From: Candidatus Neomicrothrix sp. UBA4742 | GTDB taxonomy: Bacteria; Actinomycetota; Acidimicrobiia; Acidimicrobiales; Acidimicrobilacustridaceae | Length of the DNA stretch: 8,058 nt | Direction of reading: 5' to 3' | Assembly: GCA_002403895.1 (NCBI GenBank) | Contig: DHIQ01000074.1 | Location: 483-8,540, forward strand | Position numbers and translations under genes: made by a program | In this document: in pieces, positions 1 through 5,397 of the stretch | Layout: every line of letters begins with the position of its first letter | How positions within the stretch are numbered: position 1 is the stretch's first letter | Notes under the pieces: model-generated | The model's input: only the letters and a program-made list of their open reading frames with translations | Databases searched by the model: none | What the model was told of the DNA's origin: nothing

Positions 1-588
1 CAGGTCGACCAGCGCGGCCACGCTGGCCACCGAGATGACCATGGCGTTTCGGGTCCCGACCTTGAGGAATTCCTGCGGGCCATCGAGCACGGGGACCCGT
101 ACCCCGACGATCAGCTCACCCGGCACCAGGGCCGTCTGCTTGGGTCCGACGCAGAACGTGGCGAAGGGCACTTCCCGCTCCCCGAGCGACGAACGCACCA
201 TCACGACGGCGTCGAGGGCGGCCAGCACGGGGAGGGTGTCACCGGCGGGGGAGGCGGTGGCCACGTTGCCCCCCAGCGTGCCCGCGTTGCGGATTTGGGG
301 GGATCCGACCGTCCGGGCCGCCTGGGCCAGGGCGGGAACCAGCGCGGCCAAGGCCGGCTCCGCCAGATCGGCGTAGGTCAACCCGGCGCCGAGGGTGAGG
401 GCACTGCCGTCACGGCTCCAGGAGCGGAGGCCGTCGACCCGGTCGAGCGCCACCACCGTGGTCGGGCGAGCCCGCCCGGCGTTGACCGCCACCATGAGAT
501 CGGTACCGCCCGCCAGCAACATGGCGTCGCCATGGGCGTCGAGCGCGGCACAGGCCTCGTCGATGGAGCGGGGGATGAGCACGGTCAC
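1..588 (-). CDS. Xanthine dehydrogenase-type FAD-binding subunit (partial)
   Basis: This is the N-terminal 196 residues of the FAD-binding (medium, subunit M) chain of a xanthine-dehydrogenase/CO-dehydrogenase-type molybdenum hydroxylase. In such enzymes the chain carries electrons from the 2Fe-2S subunit to FAD. The reading frame is open to the window edge, so the C-terminus is missing. Visible FAD-binding motifs are AGGTDLM (26-32), IRNAGTLGGNVATASPAGD (99-117) and a KVGTRNAMVISVASVAA segment (176-192), which is typical of the end of the first FAD domain. AGGTD and SPAGDTLPVL resemble xanthine dehydrogenase chains more than CoxM. The GTG start at 588 is preceded by GGAG nine bases upstream, and an in-frame stop lies at 612-610; a second GTG at 582 is possible. 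The iron-sulphur and molybdopterin subunits would be expected beyond the left edge. The substrate cannot be read from this chain; xanthine or hypoxanthine is inferred from the purine genes nearby. Confidence 0.9.
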   Translation of the reverse strand, partial: MTVLIPRSIDEACAALDAHGDAMLLAGGTDLMVAVNAGRARPTTVVALDRVDGLRSWSRDGSALTLGAGLTYADLAEPALAALVPALAQAARTVGSPQIRNAGTLGGNVATASPAGDTLPVLAALDAVVMVRSSLGEREVPFATFCVGPKQTALVPGELIVGVRVPVLDGPQEFLKVGTRNAMVISVASVAALVDL

Positions 589-594
589 TAGTTG

Positions 595-624
595 ATTCTC
601 CGAGCTATTTCAACAGTTTGTCAA
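595..624 (-). promoter_or_regulatory. Candidate promoter of the FAD-subunit gene
   Basis: On the minus strand a perfect TTGACA (624-619) is followed after 18 bases by GAGAAT (600-595), four of six matches to TATAAT. Transcription would then begin close to the GTG at 588, giving a leaderless or near-leaderless message. The match is by eye; a different start further upstream, which would leave the GGAG usable, cannot be excluded. Confidence 0.35.
598..601 (-). promoter_or_regulatory. Ribosome binding site of the FAD-subunit gene
   Basis: GGAG on the minus strand lies nine bases before the GTG at 588 and supports that start over the GTG at 582. The same bases overlap the candidate -10 element, so the site works only if transcription starts further upstream. 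Confidence 0.5.
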
Positions 625-696
625 CGATCTCTCCTTAGCTATCACACACCGTTCACACAGCCCGAGAGCCGAGGGGGACCATCGGCTGGAAGATTC

Positions 697-726
697 TTGA
701 CACGGATCGGCCCGTCGCGGCATCTG
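697..726 (+). promoter_or_regulatory. Candidate promoter of the ECF sigma operon
   Basis: TTGACA (697-702) is a perfect -35 element. At 18 bases spacing it meets CATCTG (721-726), a poor -10 match. Transcription would start near 733, at the first codon of the sigma gene, which has no Shine-Dalgarno sequence; this fits a leaderless message. An alternative ECF-type reading uses GGAA (688-691) and CGTC (713-716), but the spacing is longer than usual, so autoregulation is not established. Confidence 0.35.
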
Positions 727-733
727 ATGGGTG

Positions 734-1195
734 ATGCTCAGCGACGCCGACGGCGAGATCTACGAGAAATACGCCGACGAGCTGATCCGTTTCGCTTCGG
801 GGTTGGTAGGGCCTGACGATGCGTCAGACGTGCTCTCCGGAGCAGTCCTGCGTGCCTTCACCTCGCCGTCCTGGCCTGCGGTCACGAATCATCGTGCCTA
901 CTTGTACCGCGGCGTCCTCAACGAGGCCCGGATGTGGCGCCGCACAAACCAACGCCGCCTGGCCCGTGACGATGGTCAGCGCCCAACCGACGAGTGGTGG
1001 GATCCCGAGGTCCGACCTGACGTGCGCCAAGCGGTGGCCGAGCTCGATGTGCGCTCAAGAGCGGTGCTGTTCCTGTCCTACTGGGGCGATCTGCCCGCAG
1101 AGGAGATCGCCCAGCTGCTCGACATCAGTGTGAGCACCGTCCGCCGCGACGCGGCCCGGGCTCACCGGCGACTACGGAGGAAGTTCCATGACTGA
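734..1195 (+). CDS. ECF (sigma-70 family) RNA polymerase sigma factor
   Basis: This is a 153-residue extracytoplasmic-function sigma factor, which would direct RNA polymerase to a small alternative regulon. Region 2 spans roughly residues 8-72, with the DASDVLSGAVLRAF helix matching region 2.2. Region 4 spans about 95-150, with the helix-turn-helix LPAEEIAQLLDISVSTVRRD near 120-139 followed by a basic RAHRRLRRKF tail. There is no C-terminal extension. The start is either GTG at 731 or ATG at 734, directly adjacent codons; neither has a clear ribosome binding site, and ATG is chosen. The stop overlaps the start of the next gene by eight bases, so the two are translationally coupled. The coupled membrane protein probably holds the sigma factor inactive until a signal arrives; that role is inferred from gene order. 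Confidence 0.9.
   Translation: MLSDADGEIYEKYADELIRFASGLVGPDDASDVLSGAVLRAFTSPSWPAVTNHRAYLYRGVLNEARMWRRTNQRRLARDDGQRPTDEWWDPEVRPDVRQAVAELDVRSRAVLFLSYWGDLPAEEIAQLLDISVSTVRRDAARAHRRLRRKFHD
1176..1180 (+). promoter_or_regulatory. Ribosome binding site of the membrane partner gene
   Basis: GGAGG lies seven bases before the ATG at 1188, inside the end of the sigma gene. It is the strongest Shine-Dalgarno sequence in the window, and it fixes the start of the overlapping gene. Confidence 0.75.
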
Positions 1196-2627
1196 TCTTG
1201 ACGCAGAGATCCGGCGGGCGGTTTGCGAGTTGGCCGATCACGCCCCCGTCCCCCCGGGCGTGGATGATCTCGCCATCACGGGCACCGAACCGTGGTCCGC
1301 ATCCCATGCAGGCCTGCGCTCCGGTGGACGCCGGCCCTTGCTGGTGATGGCCGTCACCGTGGGGATCGTGCTCATCGGTGCGGGGGCCATCGTGGCCTCC
1401 CGCCGCGAGGACTCGACCGTCGTGCAGCTGGGCCTGGCTCCGGGCGGCGCCACCGTGGCCGACGTCGCCGGCCAAACTTTGGCGGCCCGGGTCGGGTTTG
1501 CCTCGCCGCCCTCGGGCTACGACATGCCTTATGAGTTCGGCCGGGACGGCGCCCTCACGACGGCGGACTCCCCGTTGCCGACCGGTCCGCTTGGCCCGGT
1601 GTATGCCCAGTACCTCCAGCCCACCCAACCCGCCGAGGCGCAGGACCCGACGACGGGGGACACGCTGCCGGATCCGGCTCTCGCCGCGGTGGGGGTGATG
1701 ACGGTGCTGCCCATCGAACGCACCGACGTGGTGATGGGCGCCGCCGGGCATACGGACGGCCAGGCGACGACGGTCAACGGGCATCCGGCCCTCGTGGTCA
1801 CCGCCTGGAGCGAGCATGACGACAACCTCGTGAGCTGGGAGCAGGACGGCGTGGCTGTCGTCGTGGTGGGCTCGGCCACCACACCGGTGGACGAGCTTCG
1901 CCACCTGGCCGGTCAGGTCGCCCCGCTGAGCCAGGCGCCGATGCTGGCGCCAGCGCAGCCGGATTCGCTCCGATCTGTCACCTTCAACGGTTTCTGGTCG
2001 CTGGCGCCGGACGCCCCCATGGTCCCGAGACCGGGGCTGATGGGGATCGGGTTCACCGGCTGGTCCACCCTGCGGGGTGCCGGACCGCTGTGGAACGCCT
2101 TCTCCACGGTCGTCGACCACGGCAGCGTCGACCAGGGCCGCTACACCGTGCGGGCCGCCGGCCATCCTGAGGGCAGTGCCAACCTGGCCCCCGCCGCTCC
2201 CGGCCGCACCATCAGCGGCCAGGTCCAATGGGACGACGAGGTCATCACCGACCAGGTGATCTTCTCCTCCGGGAACGGGCCCGACCTGATCGAGGGCATC
2301 ACCCCGACGACGGTGAAGCACGTTCGCATCCGCCTCTCCGACGGCAGCACCTACCTGGCCCTGACCTACGACGTCGGGCGGGGTTGGCCCATCGCCATCT
2401 TCGTCCAGCCGGTGCCGATCATCCACGGCGACAACACGCCCACCGGCCTGCATGCCGTGCACATCGACGGCCTGAGCGCCGACGGTGCCGTGTTGAACTC
2501 GGGCCCCTCGACGCTGGGGAACGGCGTCCCCTCCGGCATGGCCGGCTACGAGTCGGTGTTCAGCTGCCACCCGAAGGACCCGACCAGGTACGTCTTCACC
2601 GACGACTGCGCCAAGGCCGGCGGGTGA
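1188..2627 (+). CDS. Single-pass membrane protein, probable anti-sigma partner
   Basis: The product is 479 residues and I do not recognise a named family. Residues 1-48 look cytoplasmic, with the segment AVCELADHAPVPPGVDD (11-27). One membrane helix follows at about 50-70 (LLVMAVTVGIVLIGAGAIVA), then an exported domain of about 400 residues rich in Pro, Gly, Thr and Val, ending with two cysteines (C460, C474) that could form a disulphide. The short inner tail, single helix and large outer domain, together with the eight-base overlap with the ECF sigma gene, are the layout of a membrane-bound anti-sigma factor. The HxxxCxxC zinc motif of classical anti-sigma factors is not present in the N-terminal region, so any binding would be of another type. 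The outer domain could sense a ligand or stress. It is coding on this strand: strong RBS, coupled start and stop just before the convergent deoC. The function is inferred. Confidence 0.75.
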   Translation: MTDLDAEIRRAVCELADHAPVPPGVDDLAITGTEPWSASHAGLRSGGRRPLLVMAVTVGIVLIGAGAIVASRREDSTVVQLGLAPGGATVADVAGQTLAARVGFASPPSGYDMPYEFGRDGALTTADSPLPTGPLGPVYAQYLQPTQPAEAQDPTTGDTLPDPALAAVGVMTVLPIERTDVVMGAAGHTDGQATTVNGHPALVVTAWSEHDDNLVSWEQDGVAVVVVGSATTPVDELRHLAGQVAPLSQAPMLAPAQPDSLRSVTFNGFWSLAPDAPMVPRPGLMGIGFTGWSTLRGAGPLWNAFSTVVDHGSVDQGRYTVRAAGHPEGSANLAPAAPGRTISGQVQWDDEVITDQVIFSSGNGPDLIEGITPTTVKHVRIRLSDGSTYLALTYDVGRGWPIAIFVQPVPIIHGDNTPTGLHAVHIDGLSADGAVLNSGPSTLGNGVPSGMAGYESVFSCHPKDPTRYVFTDDCAKAGG

Positions 2628-2636
2628 CCCAGGCGT

Positions 2637-3317
2637 CTAGAGCTGGGGCAGATCGGCCAGGCCGTCGAGGATGTCTCGGGTGGCCGAGCAGCCGAGTCGG
2701 GTGGCCCCGGCGGTCAGCATGCCGAGTGCGGTGTGGGCGTCGCGGATCCCGCCGGAGGCCTTGACCCCCACCGGCCTGCCGGCGGCTCCCGCCACCGCGG
2801 CGAGGGCTTCGACGGCCGCCTGGGTGGCGCCGCCGGCCGGGTGGAAGCCCGTCGACGTCTTGAGGTAGTCGGCCCCGCTCTCCACCGCGGCCCGGGCTAC
2901 CTCGTCCAGCTCGGCGGGGCTGAGGGCCGCCGACTCGACGATAACCTTGAGCGTGCCCTGCACCGCGGCGCGCACCTCGGCCACATCGGCGCTCACGCCG
3001 GCCCAGTCGTGGCTCTTGGCCCGCCCTAGATCGATGACCATGTCGAGTTCGGTGGCGCCCTCCATCTCCGCCCAGTTCGCTTCCGCCGCCTTCACCCCGC
3101 TCACGTGGGCGCCGGACGGGAAGCCGATCACGGTGCACACGGCGAACGTCCGACCCGCATACGCCGCCACTGGCCGCACCATGGTGGGTGACACGCACAC
3201 CGCAGCCACCCCCAGGTCGGCCCCCTCCCGGCACAGCGCCTCCACCTCGTCGGCGGTCGCGTCGGGGCGCAACAGCGTGTGGTCGATGCAGGCGGCCAGC
3301 TCCGCCGGGGTAATCAC
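2637..3317 (-). CDS. deoC: Deoxyribose-phosphate aldolase
   Basis: This class I aldolase cleaves 2-deoxy-D-ribose 5-phosphate into glyceraldehyde 3-phosphate and acetaldehyde, feeding DNA-derived sugar into glycolysis. The 226-residue length is normal. The N-terminal IDHTLLRPDAT (11-21) is the family signature. Catalytic residues appear in order: D92 in ELDMVIDLG, the Schiff-base lysine K153 in YLKTSTGF, and K186 in GVKASGG. The start is GTG at 3317, overlapping the stop of the upstream phosphorylase gene by four bases (GTGA), with a weak GGGA six bases before it. It is thus the second gene of a phosphorylase-aldolase operon. The stop lies nine bases from the convergent membrane protein gene, with no hairpin and T-run between them. 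Phosphopentomutase, needed to convert the phosphorylase product to its substrate, is not in the window. Confidence 0.96.
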   Translation of the reverse strand: MITPAELAACIDHTLLRPDATADEVEALCREGADLGVAAVCVSPTMVRPVAAYAGRTFAVCTVIGFPSGAHVSGVKAAEANWAEMEGATELDMVIDLGRAKSHDWAGVSADVAEVRAAVQGTLKVIVESAALSPAELDEVARAAVESGADYLKTSTGFHPAGGATQAAVEALAAVAGAAGRPVGVKASGGIRDAHTALGMLTAGATRLGCSATRDILDGLADLPQL

Positions 3318-4150
3318 GAATGGTCCCGGTGGCAGGCGAGGGGGAGGAAGGTGTTCAGGAAGGTCACGATGTCGGCGGCCGCGGCCTGGCCCACGGCCAT
3401 CACCTCGGTATGCGAAAGCGGCTCGCCCAACCCGGCGGCTCGATTGGTGACGAGGCTCACGCCGGCCACCCGCACCCCCAGGTGGCGACAGGCAATCGTT
3501 TCGTTGGCCGTCGACATCCCCACCAGGTCGGCGCCCATTGCGGCCAGCATGCGGATCTCGGCTGGTGTCTCGTAGCTCGGTCCCGACAGCGCGGCGTAGA
3601 CCCCCTCGGCCATGCCCGGCGAGACCTCGGCGGCCAGCGCTCGCAGTTCGGGATCGTAGGCGGCGCTGAGATCGACGAACGACGGTTGGGGTCCGTCGTG
3701 GGGACCGGTCAGCGCGTTGGCTCCCGACAGGTTGAGGTGGTCGGCGATGCGCACCAGCGAACCGATGTCGAGGTCGGGGCGGATCCCCCCGGCGGCGTTG
3801 GTCAACACGGCGGTGTGCACCCCGGCCGCCGCCGCAACCCGCACCCCGTGACAGACCTGGTGGACGCTGTGGCCCTCGTAGAGGTGGACCCGGCCGGCCA
3901 GCACCAGCACGTCGTGGCCTCCCAGCCGTCCGGCGACGACGGTGCCGGCGTGGCCGGTCACCGCCGGGGTGGGGAAGCCGGGGAGCTCGGCCATGGGGAT
4001 CTGCTCGGCGTCGGCGAGGGCGTCGGCGAAGGCGCCCAGACCCGAGCCGAGCACGACCACGGCGGCGAAACGATCCACGCCGGTACGGTCCCGGAGCGCG
4101 TTGGCATCGGCGGCGGCGCGGGCAAAAGGACCAAGAGCCGACGACGTCAC
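3314..4150 (-). CDS. punA: Purine nucleoside phosphorylase (trimeric, 6-oxopurine type)
   Basis: The enzyme splits inosine, guanosine and their deoxy forms with phosphate into free base and (deoxy)ribose 1-phosphate. The 278-residue product has the trimeric PNP motifs in order: VLGSGLGAF (33-41, phosphate loop), GHAG (67-70), AGRVHLYEGH (85-94), LTNAAGGI (116-123), SGPSYETPAE (189-198), GMSTANETIA (211-220) and VTNRAAG (234-240). E194 and N236 correspond to the residues that recognise the 6-oxopurine ring, so guanine/hypoxanthine nucleosides are the likely substrates. The frame remains open far upstream, but family alignment puts the start at GTG 4150, with AGG eight bases before it; an earlier start would extend across the divergent gap and into the opposite gene with non-homologous sequence. 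It heads the operon with deoC and is divergent from a small regulator. Confidence 0.94.
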   Translation of the reverse strand: MTSSALGPFARAAADANALRDRTGVDRFAAVVVLGSGLGAFADALADAEQIPMAELPGFPTPAVTGHAGTVVAGRLGGHDVLVLAGRVHLYEGHSVHQVCHGVRVAAAAGVHTAVLTNAAGGIRPDLDIGSLVRIADHLNLSGANALTGPHDGPQPSFVDLSAAYDPELRALAAEVSPGMAEGVYAALSGPSYETPAEIRMLAAMGADLVGMSTANETIACRHLGVRVAGVSLVTNRAAGLGEPLSHTEVMAVGQAAAADIVTFLNTFLPLACHRDHS

Positions 4151-4184
4151 GGGGTCAGCCTGGCACAGGCCACAATTGTCTACC
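4151..4184. promoter_or_regulatory. Divergent punA/regulator gap with inverted repeats
   Basis: This 34-base gap must hold regulatory signals for both genes. It contains a perfect inverted repeat, GCCTG-GCA-CAGGC (4158-4170), and an eight-base palindrome ACAATTGT (4172-4179). A second, overlapping short repeat is TGGC-ACAG-GCCA (4161-4172). They would suit an operator through which the neighbouring helix-turn-helix protein controls both directions. No convincing -35/-10 pair is seen, although ACAATT lies about seven bases before the regulator's GTG. Binding is inferred from position only. Confidence 0.4.
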
Positions 4185-4553
4185 GTGACGAAGATGGCCC
4201 ACCCGCTGCTCGATGCCGTCCGGCCGATGGCCGACGCCATCGGGGCCGTCGTGGTGGGGCGCGACGATCTCGTCTCCGGCGACATCGAGTTGTGCTGGCA
4301 AGGTGAGCTCGTTGGTGGCGTGCGCCTGTCTGAGGGTGCTCGCGACATCGACTGGTACCTGGCCGGGGTGGAGCGCGAGTTGGGAGCGCCCCTGGCTGAT
4401 CTCTCCCGGGAGGGCAAGCAGCGGGCCGTCAAGCTGCTCAACGAGCGGGGTGCGTTCCAACTGCGGCGGTCGGTCGAGCAGGTGGCCGAAGTCCTGGCCG
4501 TCAGCCGCTTCACCGTCTACAACTATCTGAACCGTCCCGAGGCGCAGGAGTGA
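4185..4553 (+). CDS. Short YheO-type helix-turn-helix regulator
   Basis: A 122-residue DNA-binding protein. Residues about 77-116 form a helix-turn-helix of the YheO/DauR type (HTH_22-like): GKQRAVKLLNERGAFQLRR followed by VEQVAEVLAVSRFTVYNYLN. Full-length YheO-family regulators are roughly twice as long and carry an N-terminal PAS-like sensor domain. Here the N-terminus (HPLLDAVRPMADAIGAVVVG, then WQGELVGGVRL) is only about 70 residues, so the sensor is reduced or replaced. The start is GTG 4185 or ATG 4194; GTG is used because it sits right after the gap, but neither has a clear ribosome binding site, so a leaderless message is possible. It is divergent from the phosphorylase gene and is probably its regulator. 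The ligand is unknown; a nucleoside or purine is a guess from context. The gene ends seven bases from the convergent thiamine-binding-like gene. Confidence 0.82.
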   Translation: MTKMAHPLLDAVRPMADAIGAVVVGRDDLVSGDIELCWQGELVGGVRLSEGARDIDWYLAGVERELGAPLADLSREGKQRAVKLLNERGAFQLRRSVEQVAEVLAVSRFTVYNYLNRPEAQE

Positions 4554-4560
4554 CACATCT

Positions 4561-4800
4561 TCAGCCGTCGGCCAGGGACACCTGCACCGACACCCGGGTG
4601 GCACCCGCCTCCGCGGTGGCCACCAGCAGCTGGGCCAGGGCGTTGCTCACGACGGTCACGTCGCCGCGCACGCTGCTGCCGAACGGCCCGATCTCGGGCT
4701 CGAGGCCGGCGGCCCGGACCGCGTCGAGGGCGGCCTGCACATGGGCGCCGGGCGACCCCTCAACGAAGGGTTCGATGGTGAATTCGGCGACGACGTCCAT
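4561..4800 (-). CDS. MTH1187/YkoF-family (thiamine-binding-like) small protein
   Basis: A 79-residue protein matching the MTH1187/YkoF fold family (Thiamine_BP type), a small ferredoxin-like domain that in YkoF binds thiamine. It starts with the family pattern MDVVAEFTIEPFVEGSPG and continues with GLEPEIGPFGSSVRGDV (32-48) and a closing strand ATRVSVQVSL (67-76). It is slightly shorter than most members, which are near 95-100 residues. The ATG at 4800 is chosen because family members begin just before the first strand; an ATG at 4854 would add an 18-residue tail and overlap the upstream gene by 17 bases. It follows the phosphoribosyltransferase gene by 37 bases on the same strand and is probably co-transcribed. 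No thiamine gene or TPP riboswitch is visible nearby, so the ligand may be something else, such as a pyrimidine-like compound. Confidence 0.82.
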   Translation of the reverse strand: MDVVAEFTIEPFVEGSPGAHVQAALDAVRAAGLEPEIGPFGSSVRGDVTVVSNALAQLLVATAEAGATRVSVQVSLADG

Positions 4801-4837
4801 GGCGGCGATGACCTCGACAGCGACCGGTACCGGACCG

Positions 4838-5353
4838 TCAGCCCTGCGCCTCATCGGGCGAGACCAGCGGCTCTTCGGCCGACCACGGGAAGGTGATCCA
4901 GTCGTCGGTGGTGCGCCACACGTAGGTGGGATCGATGATGGACCGCGACTTTTTGTAGAGCACGGCCGAGCGGGCTTCTTTCACGTGGTCGTGGATGATT
5001 CGGTGCACCATGGACAGGGTGTCGCCGGTGTCGGCCACGTCGTCGGCGATGAGCACGTTCAGGTCACGCACCGCCACGAGATCGGGCATGGGTGGCAACA
5101 CCACCGGGACATCGAGGCGGGTGTCGATGCCGGTGTAGTACTCGACCGAGATGGCAAAGCAGTTCTTGACCGCCAGGGCGTAGGCCAAGGCACCGGTCAC
5201 GGTGAGCCCGCCCCGGGCAATGGCCAACACGATGTCGGGCCGGAAGCCGCTGTCGACCACCTGAGCAGCCAACTCTCGGGCGGCGACCCCGAACCGCTCG
5301 TAGGTGAGCACCTCGCGCTCGACATTTGCGGAGGCGTCATACAGGTCGTCCAT
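4838..5353 (-). CDS. Purine-type phosphoribosyltransferase
   Basis: A 171-residue type I phosphoribosyltransferase, likely using hypoxanthine, guanine or xanthine with PRPP to make the nucleoside monophosphate. IARGG (45-49) is the pyrophosphate-side loop. VLIADDVADTGDTL (100-113) is the PRPP-binding motif with its acidic pair and TG turn. KKSRS (134-138) and the C-terminal TTDDWITFPW (148-157) resemble xanthine/guanine phosphoribosyltransferases. The ATG at 5353 has AGGG eight bases upstream and is preferred to the in-frame GTG at 5362. It is divergent from the dihydropyrimidinase gene across 44 bases and leads a pair with the small YkoF-like gene. Exact base specificity cannot be read from sequence; a role in salvaging bases freed by the neighbouring phosphorylase is inferred. 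Confidence 0.87.
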   Translation of the reverse strand: MDDLYDASANVEREVLTYERFGVAARELAAQVVDSGFRPDIVLAIARGGLTVTGALAYALAVKNCFAISVEYYTGIDTRLDVPVVLPPMPDLVAVRDLNVLIADDVADTGDTLSMVHRIIHDHVKEARSAVLYKKSRSIIDPTYVWRTTDDWITFPWSAEEPLVSPDEAQG

Positions 5354-5397
5354 CGGCCGCACCCTAGCGGTGGCAGTGGCAGCTCGGTCGCCCGGCC
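5354..5397. promoter_or_regulatory. Short divergent gap, phosphoribosyltransferase/dihydropyrimidinase
   Basis: Forty-four bases separate two divergent genes, so control signals for both directions must lie here or extend into the genes. A tandem GTGGCA-GTGGCA (5370-5381) is present. No clear promoter hexamers and, for the plus strand, no ribosome binding site are visible. Confidence 0.3.
5362..5365 (-). promoter_or_regulatory. Ribosome binding site of the phosphoribosyltransferase gene
   Basis: AGGG on the minus strand, eight bases before the ATG at 5353. It overlaps the alternative GTG start at 5362, which argues against that start. Confidence 0.55.

Larger units (their letters stand above)
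591..625. repeat. GTTGA/TCAAC half-sites in the divergent gap
   Basis: TCAAC occurs at 610-614 and again at 621-625, an 11-base (about one helical turn) direct repeat. The inverse, GTTGA, lies at 591-595, making an inverted repeat with 610-614. The sites surround the candidate promoter of the FAD-subunit gene and are placed where a repressor or activator could bind. No binding protein is identified, and five-base half-sites may arise by chance. Confidence 0.3.

Noticed and set aside
35..591. Overlapping plus-strand frames at the left edge
   Set aside because: They are opposite the FAD subunit, whose minus-strand motifs and ribosome binding site are clear.
618..645. Plus-strand TTGTCA / TATCAC as a second promoter for the sigma operon
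   Set aside because: Both hexamers are imperfect with 16-base spacing, and the TTGACA at 697 is a better match nearer the gene.
1125..2570. A 481-codon open frame on the minus strand, opposite the membrane partner gene
   Set aside because: Its product is low in complexity (His, Gly, Arg, Asp runs), shows no domain and has no ribosome binding site. The plus strand has a strong RBS, a coupled start and a membrane helix. Long antisense frames are common in GC-rich DNA.
3320..4306. A 328-codon plus-strand frame opposite the phosphorylase
   Set aside because: Gly/His/Arg-rich shadow of the minus-strand gene, whose catalytic motifs are complete.
4151..4513. N-terminal extension of the purine nucleoside phosphorylase to an ATG at 4513
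   Set aside because: The extra 121 residues are Arg/Ser/Thr-rich, unlike any phosphorylase, and lie antisense to the regulator gene. GTG 4150 gives the normal family length.
4801..4854. Earlier ATG (4854) for the YkoF-like gene
   Set aside because: It adds an 18-residue tail not expected in the family and overlaps the upstream gene by 17 bases; the family start fits ATG 4800.
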